Assembly: GCF_026183695.1 (NCBI RefSeq)
Contig: NZ_JAPFRD010000013.1
Coordinates: 62,001-126,000, forward strand
Reading direction: 5' to 3'
Source: Alteromonas aquimaris
GTDB lineage: Bacteria > Pseudomonadota > Gammaproteobacteria > Enterobacterales > Alteromonadaceae
Length of the DNA stretch: 64,000 bases
The translations under genes and the position numbers were made by a program. Positions 55,053-64,000 of the stretch are shown here, in pieces. The notes under the pieces were generated by a model. That model made no database searches and was not told where the DNA came from. It worked only from the letters and a program-made list of their open reading frames with translations. Every line of letters begins with the position of its first letter. The stretch's first letter is position 1.

Positions 55053-56708
55053 ATGACTGAATCCAACGTTAAGTTTTCTATTCGCAGCTTGTTCCTTTGG
55101 GTAGTAATGCTCATTATCACCTTCACGCTGGTGTTCTCTTCCAGTCTTTCGATGTATTCACAAATAAAAAATTATCGTCAGGAGCTGGCTAATCAGGTCA
55201 TCACGCTGGCGGAATTAATAAGCCACAACGCTGGTTATTATTTAAAAACCATGAAGCCTGAAGAAGCTAGTGCACGCTTGAAAACGTTGGAAGCTGCAGA
55301 TATTTTACAAAACGTGGTTATTTACCAAGGCACACCCTCACCGGATGGAAGTCAACCAAGCCGTTTTGCCGAATTTACCCATTCAAGCGCAGCACCCATC
55401 ATTCCACCGGCGAGTATCTTCAATCAGGTTCGCCACGCCCGTTTTCATGAAGACTCCATTGATGTAACGATACCGATCCGTGAATCAGGCGGCACCATTG
55501 GTTATGTATTTGTTAAAGCCTCGGCAGCCAGTTTTCATGAGATGGTAGGCGATGCTATCTTCTTGAACCTTTCGGTGATGCTGATCATGTTAGTGGTGGG
55601 TTTGATATTAACAGTAAAACTTCAGCGCTTTATTACCGAACCCATCGAATATCTTGCGGAATTTCTACAATTAACTTCACGTAAACGAGACTACTCAGCC
55701 CGCGCAGACAGCTCACGAATAAAAGAGCTCAACATTCTTTCTAAAGCGGTCAACATTACCTTGCGCCGGATTCAAGAGACCATCCAAAAGCAACAGGCCG
55801 CAGAAGAGCAACACCGTGAACTTAATACGCGTCTTGAAGAGATGGTCAATCAGCGAACGTTGGCCCTGAAAGATGCTAATCAGGAACTCATTCAGACTCT
55901 GGAAAAGCTACATCAGTTCCAGCGTCAAATTGTGCAGAACGAAAAGATGGCGTCATTAGGCGATATGGTTGCCGGTGTCGCCCACGAAGTAAACACCCCT
56001 ATTGGATTAGGGGTCACCGCATCGACAATGATGCTTGACCGCATTGATACCATTCAGGAACAGTTTGAAAATAAAACGCTGAAGGCCAGTACAATGGCTA
56101 AGTTCCTGAGCGAAAGCCAGGAAAATCTAAATATCATTTACCGTAACCTTAATCGTGCGGCTGAATTGATATCCAGCTTTAAACAGGTGGCGGTTGATCA
56201 AACCAGTGAAAACAGCCGTGCGGTGTGTGTAGCTCAACTAATCAACGAAATTTTATTGTCTTTGCGCCCCCGCCTTAAAAAAGTTCATCACCAAATTGAC
56301 GTTAATGTGAATCCTGACCTGACGGTGAACACGAAAGCCGGCCCGATTAACCAAATTATTATTAATTTAATTATGAATTCGATCATCCACGGCTTTGAAG
56401 ACGTAGAAAGCGGACAGATAGTAATCAGTGCTCAAATGATGTCTGCGAACAAATTGAAGTTGATCTATCGGGATAATGGCAAAGGTATCCCAGATGATAT
56501 CCGTAAACGAATTTTCGACCCGTTTGTCACGACAAAACGAGGACAAGGGGGGTCGGGACTTGGGATGCACCTAGTCTATAATTTAGTGACCCAAGCGCTC
56601 AATGGCACTATTTCACTTTCCAGTGAGGAAGGTCATGGCGTAGAATTTGTTATTGTCTTCCCAGTTACGGATGCAACAGCAAAAGAGAACCTGAATTTAC
56701 GTCAATAA
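55053..56708 (+). CDS. Sensor histidine kinase with HAMP domain
   Basis: 551 residues. Two membrane helices (about 12-32 and 170-190) flank a periplasmic sensor of about 135 residues with no recognised fold. HAMP (about 192-245), a coiled coil (about 245-300) and the kinase core follow: His311 in VAHEVNTPIG, N-box NLIMNSIIHGF and G-box DNGKGIP, GSGLGMHLV. It has no receiver or Hpt domain, so it is not ArcB. The gene lies 128 bases before arcA; cotranscription or a functional link is possible but not shown. No cognate regulator other than arcA adjoins. Confidence 0.9.
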   Translation: MTESNVKFSIRSLFLWVVMLIITFTLVFSSSLSMYSQIKNYRQELANQVITLAELISHNAGYYLKTMKPEEASARLKTLEAADILQNVVIYQGTPSPDGSQPSRFAEFTHSSAAPIIPPASIFNQVRHARFHEDSIDVTIPIRESGGTIGYVFVKASAASFHEMVGDAIFLNLSVMLIMLVVGLILTVKLQRFITEPIEYLAEFLQLTSRKRDYSARADSSRIKELNILSKAVNITLRRIQETIQKQQAAEEQHRELNTRLEEMVNQRTLALKDANQELIQTLEKLHQFQRQIVQNEKMASLGDMVAGVAHEVNTPIGLGVTASTMMLDRIDTIQEQFENKTLKASTMAKFLSESQENLNIIYRNLNRAAELISSFKQVAVDQTSENSRAVCVAQLINEILLSLRPRLKKVHHQIDVNVNPDLTVNTKAGPINQIIINLIMNSIIHGFEDVESGQIVISAQMMSANKLKLIYRDNGKGIPDDIRKRIFDPFVTTKRGQGGSGLGMHLVYNLVTQALNGTISLSSEEGHGVEFVIVFPVTDATAKENLNLRQ

Positions 56709-56836
56709 CCCTTGTTATTTCAGTTCAGGCCCCAATTACTTTCACTTAGTTGCCGAAGAGACTTGCAAACCAGCCCACGGCTATTAAAATTTAATCCATC
56801 ACCGACTTAAATCATTGTAAAAGAGTGTGAAATAGC

Positions 56837-57544
56837 ATGCAGACGCCTAATATATTAATTGTTGAAGACGAGGTGGTTACTCGTACCACCCTGAAAAGCC
56901 TGTTTGAGGCAGAAGGCTATAACGTTTTCGAAGCTGAAAACGGTGACCAGATGCATGACTTTTTCGAAAACAACACGATTAACCTGGTAATTATGGACAT
57001 TAATTTACCGGGTAAGAATGGGCTCATTCTGGCGCGTGAAGTGCGCGATCGCAAAAACGTTGGTCTGATATTTTTAACTGGCCGCGATAATGACGTTGAC
57101 CGTATTCTGGGTTTAGAAATAGGCGCGGATGATTATTTAACTAAACCATTTAATCCACGTGAACTTACCATTCGCGCTCGTAACCTGTTGGCCAGAACTA
57201 CCAACTCGGCTGAGGATGACGATCTCCCTAGTCGCGTAAGTTTCAATGGCTGGACATTAGATGGCGATAGCCGCTCGTTAATCTCTCCAAATGGCAAAGA
57301 ATTCAGGTTACCGCGAAGTGAGTTTCGTGCGTTGCACTTATTTCTGAATAATCCCGGTAAAATCCTTACCCGCGAGCAATTAATTATGGAGATGACCGGA
57401 CGAGAACTGCGCCCTAACGACCGTACTGTAGATGTGACAATTCGGCGCATCCGCAAACATTTCGAATCGGATCCGGGTGATCAGGAACTGATTGTGACAA
57501 TTCACGGAGAAGGGTATCGATTCTGTGGTTCGGTAGACAATTAA
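56837..57544 (+). CDS. arcA: Aerobic/anaerobic response regulator ArcA
   Basis: 235 residues, nearly colinear with E. coli ArcA (238). Shared blocks include [30 protein letters not shown] with phosphoacceptor Asp54, [20 protein letters not shown] and the winged helix [17 protein letters not shown]. It represses respiratory genes when oxygen is low, on phosphorylation by ArcB, which is not in this window. A ribosome site is weak. A strong terminator follows. Confidence 0.95.
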   Translation: MQTPNILIVEDEVVTRTTLKSLFEAEGYNVFEAENGDQMHDFFENNTINLVIMDINLPGKNGLILAREVRDRKNVGLIFLTGRDNDVDRILGLEIGADDYLTKPFNPRELTIRARNLLARTTNSAEDDDLPSRVSFNGWTLDGDSRSLISPNGKEFRLPRSEFRALHLFLNNPGKILTREQLIMEMTGRELRPNDRTVDVTIRRIRKHFESDPGDQELIVTIHGEGYRFCGSVDN

Positions 57545-57597
57545 TACTCCCGTTTCTGCCCTTTCAATGCACATGCAGCATTGTTAAGCGGATTACT

Positions 57598-57626
57598 AAA
57601 AGGCCATATTAAATGGCCTTTTTTTG
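57598..57626 (+). terminator. Rho-independent terminator of arcA
   Basis: AAAAGGCCAT-ATTAA-ATGGCCTTTTTTT, 7-10 bp of stem with a T-run of seven, about 55 bases after the arcA stop and before the convergent pmbA. Confidence 0.9.
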
Positions 57627-57717
57627 TTGCCTGCATAACGAATTTAGAAAGTTATCCAACTGCCAGAGTGAATGTGTTCCCTAGCAACAAGCTTGACCGC
57701 TTTCGTCGCCCGTATGA

Positions 57718-59049
57718 CTAATTCCCCGCGATCCGCATATTCTCGATTAAGACAGAGCCTGTTTGCACACTGCCCCGAGTCTCGCGTGTGGCGCCAATAG
57801 CTTTAATGTTGGCAAACATATCCATCAAGCTCCCGGCGATTGTCACTTCATGCACCGGATACTGGATCACACCGTTTTCTACCCAAAAGCCCGCAGCTCC
57901 TCTGGAATAGTCGCCGGTAACAATATTCACTCCCTGCCCCATCAATTCTGTTACCAATAGCCCCGTCCCCATTTCTTTTAGTAACGCGTCGTCGCTGTGT
58001 CCTGAGTCCCCTACAATCCAGTTATGAATGCCTCCGGCGTGCCCGTTACTTTGGGTATTGAGTTTACGGGCGGAATAGGTGGTATATAGATAGGTTGCAA
58101 GTTTCCCGTTATCAATGATGGTCATATCCTTGGTGGCAACGCCTTCATGATCGAAGTTGGAACTAGCCAGGGCAGACTTTAGATGAGGCTTTTCTTCAAT
58201 GGTCAGCCATTCTGGAAAGAGTTGCTGGCCCAGTTTATCCAAAAGGAAGCTTGAACGCCGATATAAGCTACCGCCGCTAATGGCACTGACAAGATGACCA
58301 AATAAGCTGGACGCTAAATCACGGTGCAAAATAACAGGTACGTTCGCTGTTTTAATTTTTCTCGCGCCCAAACGTTCAATGGTTGCCTGGGCCGCTTCCT
58401 CTCCTACTTGCTTTGGAGAATATAGACGGGATGCTTGGCGGTCCACGGAGTAGGCGTAATCGCGCTGCATTTCATTACCTTCGGCGGCAATCATCATGCA
58501 ACTGATACTGTAACGACTGCTGGGATAGCCCGTATTAATGCCATGGGTATTTCCGTACACACGCATACCCATATTGGCGTTATACGAAGCGCCATCCGAG
58601 TTAACAATGCGTTTATCGTAATCTAGGGCTGCCGCTTCGGTTGCTAACGCAATCTCTATCGCTTTTTCTGTATCAAGTGCTTGCGGATGATACAGGTCCA
58701 AGTCTGGAAACTCAGTGGCAATTAATTCTTTGTCTGCCAAACCCGCGCACGGATCTTCATTGGTGTAACGCGCAATATCAACGGCTTTTTCCACCGTTAA
58801 CTCCAGCGCACTTTTACTTAAATCTGCTGTGGATGCGCTGCCTTTGTGCTTACCAACGTAAACGGTGATCCCGAGGCCACCGTCATTAGTAAATTCAACA
58901 TTTTCAACTTCACGTAAGCGCGTGGAAACTGCAATTCCCTCCACTTTAGACATACTGGCTTCGGCTTGGGTGGCACCTTTCTGCTGAGCCATTTTCAATA
59001 CATCAGCAACCACTTCCTGGATCTCAGCAATCTGCTGTTCTATTTGCAT
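57718..59049 (-). CDS. pmbA: Metalloprotease-complex subunit PmbA (TldE)
   Basis: 443 residues from the ATG at 59049; a TTG at 59067 is possible. Partner of TldD in the heterodimeric protease that matures microcin B17 and degrades CcdA-like substrates. The conserved blocks RREVENVEF-type (here LREVENVEFTNDGGLG) and the C-terminal GQGVNIVTGDYSRGAAGFWV (about 380-400) are clear. The subunit lacks its own zinc HExxxH, as expected. Divergent from darP, with tldD about 700 bases further right. Confidence 0.93.
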   Translation of the reverse strand: MQIEQQIAEIQEVVADVLKMAQQKGATQAEASMSKVEGIAVSTRLREVENVEFTNDGGLGITVYVGKHKGSASTADLSKSALELTVEKAVDIARYTNEDPCAGLADKELIATEFPDLDLYHPQALDTEKAIEIALATEAAALDYDKRIVNSDGASYNANMGMRVYGNTHGINTGYPSSRYSISCMMIAAEGNEMQRDYAYSVDRQASRLYSPKQVGEEAAQATIERLGARKIKTANVPVILHRDLASSLFGHLVSAISGGSLYRRSSFLLDKLGQQLFPEWLTIEEKPHLKSALASSNFDHEGVATKDMTIIDNGKLATYLYTTYSARKLNTQSNGHAGGIHNWIVGDSGHSDDALLKEMGTGLLVTELMGQGVNIVTGDYSRGAAGFWVENGVIQYPVHEVTIAGSLMDMFANIKAIGATRETRGSVQTGSVLIENMRIAGN

Positions 59050-59117
59050 AGTTTGTTTCGCTATCAATTGGTATGTGTCACAATATTGCTAGGAAGTGTA
59101 ACACTTATGAGCGACAA

Positions 59118-59663
59118 ATGAGCCACCAGAATGAATATTCTGACTGGGATGATGAGCCATCTCCGTCACATGATGATGAATTGGAACCGTTAAGCAAATC
59201 TGAACTTAAGCGGCAGTCTGCTGCGTTACAGAAGCTGGGCCAAGAAATGGTAAATTTAACCCCTGCCCAGCTAGCCACCTTTCCTCTCGATGATGAATTA
59301 GCTGATGCGATTGCTGTAGCACAAAAAATTAATCGTAAAAAAGATGGCTATCGACGTCAGCTGCAATTTATTGGCAAACTGTTAAGGCAGCGAGAAACCA
59401 ACGAGATAGAGCAGGCAATGGCGATGCTGAATCAGCAGCATGTCCAGCAAAATGCGGAATTTCATGCATTAGAAAAAGCCCGTGATGATATCGCAAATCA
59501 AGGTGATGCGGCTATTCAAGAAATATTGGCAGAGCACCCTGAGCTGGATCGTCAGAAATTAAGGCAATTTTACCGCCAAATTAACAAAGAAAAAGAAAAG
59601 TCTGCGCCGCCTAAAGCCTATCGTGAATTATTTCAGTACTTAAAAAATACGATAGGCAGCTAA
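59118..59663 (+). CDS. darP: Ribosome-assembly factor DarP (YjgA)
   Basis: 181 residues from the ATG at 59118; an in-frame start at 59073 would extend it into the pmbA promoter. DUF615/YjgA family: EPLSKSELKRQSAALQKLG and LDDELADAIAVAQKINRKKD are typical. It helps shape the 50S peptidyl-transferase centre late in assembly. The N-terminal 20 residues are acidic and disordered. Divergent from pmbA, a pairing also seen in E. coli. Confidence 0.93.
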   Translation: MSHQNEYSDWDDEPSPSHDDELEPLSKSELKRQSAALQKLGQEMVNLTPAQLATFPLDDELADAIAVAQKINRKKDGYRRQLQFIGKLLRQRETNEIEQAMAMLNQQHVQQNAEFHALEKARDDIANQGDAAIQEILAEHPELDRQKLRQFYRQINKEKEKSAPPKAYRELFQYLKNTIGS

Positions 59664-59726
59664 TAAGTTTCACCGCATGGGCGTAAGGCTGATTGGCAAA
59701 GCGGAATAAATGAAAAGGGGCAGCGT

Positions 59727-61175
59727 TTAAGCCGTCCCTCCTACTGTGAGTTCATCAATTTTGAGGGTGGGTTGACCTACCCCTACTGGCACGCTCTGAC
59801 CATCTTTTCCGCACACGCCGACACCGCGATCCAGTGCCACATCGTTACCTATCATGGAAATTTTCTGCATCACCTCCGGGCCATTACCAATTAAGGTCGC
59901 CCCTTTTATTGGCGCAGTGATTTTTCCATTTTCAATCAGATAAGCTTCGGCGCTTGAGAACACGAATTTGCCCGAGGTGATGTCCACCTGCCCACCCGCA
60001 AAATTAGGTGCAAAAATGCCTTTATCAATGGATGCGATGATTTCTTCCTGACTATATTGACCTGCCAACATATAAGTATTTGTCATTCGTGGCATGGGTA
60101 GGTGAGCAAACGATTCACGACGGCCGTTACCTGTCGGCTTAACCTTCATTAAACGAGCATTTAACTTATCCTGCATGTACCCTTTTAAGATACCGTCTTC
60201 AATCAGTACATTGTGTTGTGTGGGGGTACCTTCATCGTCCACGGACAATGAGCCGCGACGGTCAGCCAGCGTACCGTCGTCAACCACCGTAACGCCTTTA
60301 GCAGCGACGCGTTCGCCAATACGACCGCTAAAAGTGGATGCGCCTTTGCGATTGAAGTCGCCTTCCAGGCCGTGACCGACAGCTTCATGCAGTAACACAC
60401 CTGGCCAGCCATTGCCCAAGACCACCGGCATTGTGCCAGCTGGCGATGCCACCGCCTGCATATTGATACGGGCCATATGCAAAGCTTCTTCGGCTAGCCT
60501 TTCATATAGCGGTTGACCATCTTCATCAGCTTGGAAAAAGGCATATGTGTGCCGACCACCCGCACCGGCGCTGCCACGCTCCCGACGATCATTATTCTCA
60601 ATTAATACTGAACAGTTCAGGCGTACCAGCGGTCGAATATCTGTTGCCAGCGTACCGTCCGTCGCCGCCACTAATACTTCTTCGTACACCCCGCTTAAAC
60701 TGACTACCACCTGATTTATACCAGGTTCCTGTTTGCGGATATAGGCGTCAACCGCCCGTAAAAGAGCTATTTTTTCCGCATCTTCCATGCCCAAAATTGG
60801 ATTATCTGAGGAATAACGCGCACTATACCCTTTAGCATGGAGACCGCTGACTTGATGCTTGCCGCCCTGCGCAGATATGGTGCGAGCCGCGCCGCACGCT
60901 TTCATTAACGCTTCGCTACTTATTTCGTCTGAATACGCAAACCCCGTTTTTTCACCACTGACAGCGCGCACGCCAACACCCCTTTCCAGGCTGTAGCTGC
61001 CATCTTTGATGATACCGTCTTCCAGCACCCAGCTTTCGTGTTGACTCGATTGAAAATAAAGATCTGCAAAATCATTATCGTGTTGATAAATTGCGGCTAA
61101 GGCACGTTCTAAATCCTGCAGATCAAGGCCTGAGTCGTCCAGTAAATGTTGTCTTACGTTATTTGCTAGCGTCAT
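59727..61175 (-). CDS. tldD: Metalloprotease TldD
   Basis: 482 residues. The zinc site [11 protein letters not shown] (about 264-274) and the C-terminal segment [20 protein letters not shown] (about 457-476) are TldD signatures. It forms the TldD/PmbA peptidase with the product of pmbA. Its ATG overlaps the nitrilase stop by 4 bases, so it is translated in one chain with yhdP and the nitrilase. Confidence 0.96.
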   Translation of the reverse strand: MTLANNVRQHLLDDSGLDLQDLERALAAIYQHDNDFADLYFQSSQHESWVLEDGIIKDGSYSLERGVGVRAVSGEKTGFAYSDEISSEALMKACGAARTISAQGGKHQVSGLHAKGYSARYSSDNPILGMEDAEKIALLRAVDAYIRKQEPGINQVVVSLSGVYEEVLVAATDGTLATDIRPLVRLNCSVLIENNDRRERGSAGAGGRHTYAFFQADEDGQPLYERLAEEALHMARINMQAVASPAGTMPVVLGNGWPGVLLHEAVGHGLEGDFNRKGASTFSGRIGERVAAKGVTVVDDGTLADRRGSLSVDDEGTPTQHNVLIEDGILKGYMQDKLNARLMKVKPTGNGRRESFAHLPMPRMTNTYMLAGQYSQEEIIASIDKGIFAPNFAGGQVDITSGKFVFSSAEAYLIENGKITAPIKGATLIGNGPEVMQKISMIGNDVALDRGVGVCGKDGQSVPVGVGQPTLKIDELTVGGTA

Positions 61176-61993
61176 TCGACGATGTGGCTCCTAAATCGGT
61201 TATGTTGGGCCAGGGGCATACGCTGTTTTAGTGTATCGCGCTCCCTCAGATCGCATTCCGCGATTGCCAGCCCGGGTTCATCTGTACGCTCCACCAGCAG
61301 GTCGCCCCAGGGTGAATAAACCAGGCTATGACCATAGGTTTTACGATCATTCGCATGCGTACCGCACTGGTTCGCACCTACCACAAAACATTGGCTCTCA
61401 ATTGCTCTGGCGCGTAAAAGTGTGTGCCAATGGGCCTTACCTGTGGCGCGAGTAAACGCTGCTGGTAATACTAAAATATCGATATCGCCCATAGCAGAAA
61501 ACAGGCCGGGAAAGCGCACATCATAACATACTGCCATCCCTATACGCCCAATTTCTGTGTCGACCGTAACGATTTGATCACCTGGCGCGGTGTGTTTTGA
61601 TTCTTCATAACTGCCGGTGTTATCAACCACGGCGACATCAAATAAATGTATTTTTTGATAATCAGCCAGCCTTTCTCCAGTGGGTGAGAACAGCAATGAT
61701 GTCGCCGCAAATTTTTCGTCGTCAGCAGTTTTAATCGGAATCGTACCACCTACAAGGTAGCAGCGATATTTTCGCGCCAGCTCAGCCAGACGTTGTTGTA
61801 TTGGGCCATCGCCGAATGCTTCTGCCTTACCCAACATAGCCCGATCGCTAGCACCGAAATATGCAAAGCACTCTGGCAACACCACCAATGCGTTTTCAAT
61901 CCCTGACGCTACAGAGAATTGTTCTTCCAACCACGCAAAATTCGCCTCAATATCAGGATTTGACGTCATTTGCACTGCACAAAGATTAACCAT
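61172..61993 (-). CDS. Nitrilase-superfamily amidase (Nit1/YbeM-like)
   Basis: 273 residues. Catalytic triad Glu41 (LPECFAYFG), Lys114 (YQKIHLFDV) and Cys156 (AVCYDVRFP). The sequence is of the Nit1/deaminated-glutathione-amidase type, a metabolite-repair enzyme. It overlaps yhdP by 8 bases and tldD by 4, so it lies inside the yhdP-tldD operon. In E. coli yhdP and tldD are neighbours without this gene. Confidence 0.9.
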   Translation of the reverse strand: MVNLCAVQMTSNPDIEANFAWLEEQFSVASGIENALVVLPECFAYFGASDRAMLGKAEAFGDGPIQQRLAELARKYRCYLVGGTIPIKTADDEKFAATSLLFSPTGERLADYQKIHLFDVAVVDNTGSYEESKHTAPGDQIVTVDTEIGRIGMAVCYDVRFPGLFSAMGDIDILVLPAAFTRATGKAHWHTLLRARAIESQCFVVGANQCGTHANDRKTYGHSLVYSPWGDLLVERTDEPGLAIAECDLRERDTLKQRMPLAQHNRFRSHIVE

Positions 61994-64000
61994 TATTCAC
62001 CTCCAGTTTGACCGGCTCCAGATCTTGCTTGATAGTGTCATTTTCTCCAGTCGGTTCATTCATGGCTGGTAATGGCACGTTTTTGCTATCGCGGCCGACC
62101 TCTTCAAACACAGGATTACTGATTGTTCCTGTAACCCGGTAATTAACATTGGATATTACTTTTGCTGATGTAAGCACTTGGTCCAGTGCCAAAGCAGCCA
62201 GGGCTGTGGGTGGTGTCGCGAGAAAGTACACTAAAAACGGTAGATTACCGGTCACGTTGGGTGTGAACGAAACGTGATAATTAAGTTTTTCCTGAACCAG
62301 ATCGGTGTAACCTTTGATGGTTATTTCACCTGCACCACCATCTACTTCCGTATCTTTTGTAACCGCTTTTCCATTTGCAATCTGCATACTGCCTTTAATT
62401 TCATCATAAAAGAATCCTTTGGCAAAAACATCTCTAAAATCCAAACTTAATTTTCTTATCAGCGAATTAAAGCTAAATAGGGTAAATAGTCTTGAACCTT
62501 TGTCACTTAGTTCACTTAAGTATCCGTCTGACAACTCCCATTTCATCTCCCCGCCTAAATTTGCGACCGAAAAGTCCATAGGCGAATCGCTCCAGTTTAG
62601 CGTAAATGTCATGTCTGCTTCCGAGTCTTTGATGCCTGTATCCAATCCAAAGTTACTTAACATTAACCCGATTTCGTCACTGGTCACACGCCCGCTAAGT
62701 TGGGTTTCGCTACGTTGGTTATCGTCAAACCAGTTTCCTGTGGCGGTTATCACCCCATGTTTACCTTGCGCTCGAAGTGTACGAATAGACATTCCATCCG
62801 GAGTTTTCACCATGTCCAGGGTAACTTCCCCTAGTTGTTTATCCGCATAGCGGCATTGTTGGCAGTAAAAATAGAACGGGGGCAGGGACTCAGCATGCCA
62901 CTTTACTTTTTCATCGGCAGCGGGCATTTGCCAGCTGTCGATATTGATATAATCTGCATTAATATTGACTCCCTTGATTAACCATTCATTAAACAGATTA
63001 ACTTGCGCTCGCGCCTGGTTTGAGTGCAAATCAATAAGCCAATCATTGTTCTTTTGTTTGCTCGTAGCTTTAACATTGGTAAGGGTCAGTCCTGCTACCT
63101 CCACTGTTTTAGCATCCAGGATAATCCGTTCTGGTAAAGTGAATAGCGGCGCAGAGGAAGAAGTAGCTTGTCCACTTAGGGCGTTGACCAAGTCATACCA
63201 ATCATCGGCATTGAGCGTATCTACGTTAGCGAAAATACTGAGGCCGACACCTTGACTAACAAAATCATTCTCACCAAGCGAAACATGCGCTCGTGTGAAT
63301 TGCCTGATTGGATGACTAAGCACACCATCAAACTGAATAGTCGGACCTGCCGTGGCTGTCACTATTGATGACTGTGCGTTACCTTCGCTTACCAGTTGCA
63401 GAGACTGCGCTACATTCTGTTTTTTGTTCAGCGGAGCTGGCAAAGCTGAAGCTACTGCTAGCAGGTCTGCGTCAACCTTCGCGGTGTAGGAAAAGCCTTC
63501 GTCTGGTAAGGTAAGGTCGATTTGCGCGGTAACGGGTGCCGCCCCTTCCAGGTAGTCAATCAGTGGTGAGTTCACTGCCGAAAGCATCTCATTAATGTTC
63601 ACCTCCCCTTCTGCGCGAATATCAACCAGATAACGGTCATCATCAAACTTACCGCTGAAATCAAATTGAAATGGTTGGTCAAAAATAGCCGCGTGCAGCC
63701 CTGAGGCACTAACCACGTCGTTGTGAAAGGATACTTCTCCTGAAGCATTCGCAAGGGTTAATCCTAATGCATCCACTTTAATATTGTTGCCGGATAGCCT
63801 TACCTTTCCGGTGGCAATCACCTCGCCTGATTGACTTAGGGGTATGGATAGATCTAAATCTGCATTTAGTCCGCCATTAATTAACAGTTCATCATTGAAA
63901 AGCACTCCTAACGAAGGCTGCATTTCGCTGTTTTGCATCAAAGAGGCCAGGTCCTGCCCTGTGCCCCGGCCTTCTGCATGAATAGTTAAAACAGGATGTG
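61986..64000 (-). CDS. yhdP: AsmA-like envelope protein YhdP, C-terminal part
   Basis: The reading frame is open to the window edge, so the gene starts beyond base 64000; about 671 C-terminal residues are visible. Repeated beta-rich stretches (DLDLSIPLSQSGEV, ATGKVRLSGNNIKVD, GNWFDDNQRSETQLSGRV) match the AsmA/TamB-like YhdP family, which moves phospholipids to the outer membrane in E. coli. The conserved C-terminal domain includes GYTDLVQEKLNYHVSFTPNV. It overlaps the nitrilase by 8 bases. Confidence 0.92.
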   Translation of the reverse strand, partial: HPVLTIHAEGRGTGQDLASLMQNSEMQPSLGVLFNDELLINGGLNADLDLSIPLSQSGEVIATGKVRLSGNNIKVDALGLTLANASGEVSFHNDVVSASGLHAAIFDQPFQFDFSGKFDDDRYLVDIRAEGEVNINEMLSAVNSPLIDYLEGAAPVTAQIDLTLPDEGFSYTAKVDADLLAVASALPAPLNKKQNVAQSLQLVSEGNAQSSIVTATAGPTIQFDGVLSHPIRQFTRAHVSLGENDFVSQGVGLSIFANVDTLNADDWYDLVNALSGQATSSSAPLFTLPERIILDAKTVEVAGLTLTNVKATSKQKNNDWLIDLHSNQARAQVNLFNEWLIKGVNINADYINIDSWQMPAADEKVKWHAESLPPFYFYCQQCRYADKQLGEVTLDMVKTPDGMSIRTLRAQGKHGVITATGNWFDDNQRSETQLSGRVTSDEIGLMLSNFGLDTGIKDSEADMTFTLNWSDSPMDFSVANLGGEMKWELSDGYLSELSDKGSRLFTLFSFNSLIRKLSLDFRDVFAKGFFYDEIKGSMQIANGKAVTKDTEVDGGAGEITIKGYTDLVQEKLNYHVSFTPNVTGNLPFLVYFLATPPTALAALALDQVLTSAKVISNVNYRVTGTISNPVFEEVGRDSKNVPLPAMNEPTGENDTIKQDLEPVKLEVNNG

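Overview
The window looks like chromosomal DNA of a marine gammaproteobacterium of the order Alteromonadales, probably Alteromonadaceae (Alteromonas/Salinimonas-like). This is inferred from protein resemblance: an ArcA almost colinear with the enteric one, a gammaproteobacterial S10 operon, YhdP/TldD/PmbA/DarP, MutY-YggX, TrmB-RsmC, DUF808/YedI, many TonB-related proteins and moderate G+C. No search could be run. There is no prophage, insertion sequence, CRISPR array or rRNA. Most of the window is ordinary core genome, and the unusual material lies in a few short accessory stretches.

Layout. 1-9 kb: end of a Dyp-type peroxidase, secreted gamma-glutamyltransferase, a GT2 glycosyltransferase, large-subunit catalase, then glnK-amtB (minus strand) behind a recognisable sigma-54 promoter with NtrC-type upstream sites, a TonB-N-terminus-like protein and a YedI membrane protein. 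9-10 kb: a (CTCTG)7 microsatellite, a second and better sigma-54-type promoter, a tiny exported protein, a 40-residue membrane peptide and two large inverted repeats. 10-20.9 kb: PBP1b, a BlaI/M56-TonB regulatory pair with its operators, a membrane protein, a DUF1801 protein, a lytic transglycosylase, HrpB, an MBL-rhodanese protein and ThpR. 21-32 kb: an M3 lipoprotein peptidase, a chemoreceptor, a predicted beta-barrel protein, a cation/proton antiporter with RCK domain, a histidine phosphatase, Kdo transferase WaaA and a divergent GT4 enzyme. 32-37.3 kb: a 995-residue TonB-dependent receptor divergent from a LytS/LytTR two-component pair.

37.3-42.6 kb holds the complete S10 ribosomal operon (rpsJ to rpsQ, minus strand) with promoter and structured leader. 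It ends at a terminator facing the LytTR gene, so the spc operon does not follow it here. 42.8-48.5 kb is the most unusual stretch: an orphan GAF-PilB/GspE ATPase, a CBM9-like exported protein, a 369-residue coiled-coil protein with no Lys, Cys, His, Trp or Tyr behind a perfect 9-bp inverted repeat, a lipoprotein and a GAF-PAS protein without an output domain. 48.9-49.2 kb has tRNA-Phe followed by tandem ~98-bp repeats carrying decayed tRNA 3' ends and terminators, reminiscent of the E. coli tyrT/rtT arrangement.

49.3-64 kb: yggX-mutY, an alpha/beta hydrolase, trmB-rsmC, glgA, a sensor kinase, arcA, then pmbA divergent from darP, and the overlapping chain yhdP-nitrilase-tldD (minus strand), with yhdP running off the window end.

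Best candidates for something undescribed are the lysine-free coiled-coil gene with its operator, the sigma-54-driven small-protein pair, and the tRNA-Phe tail-repeat array.
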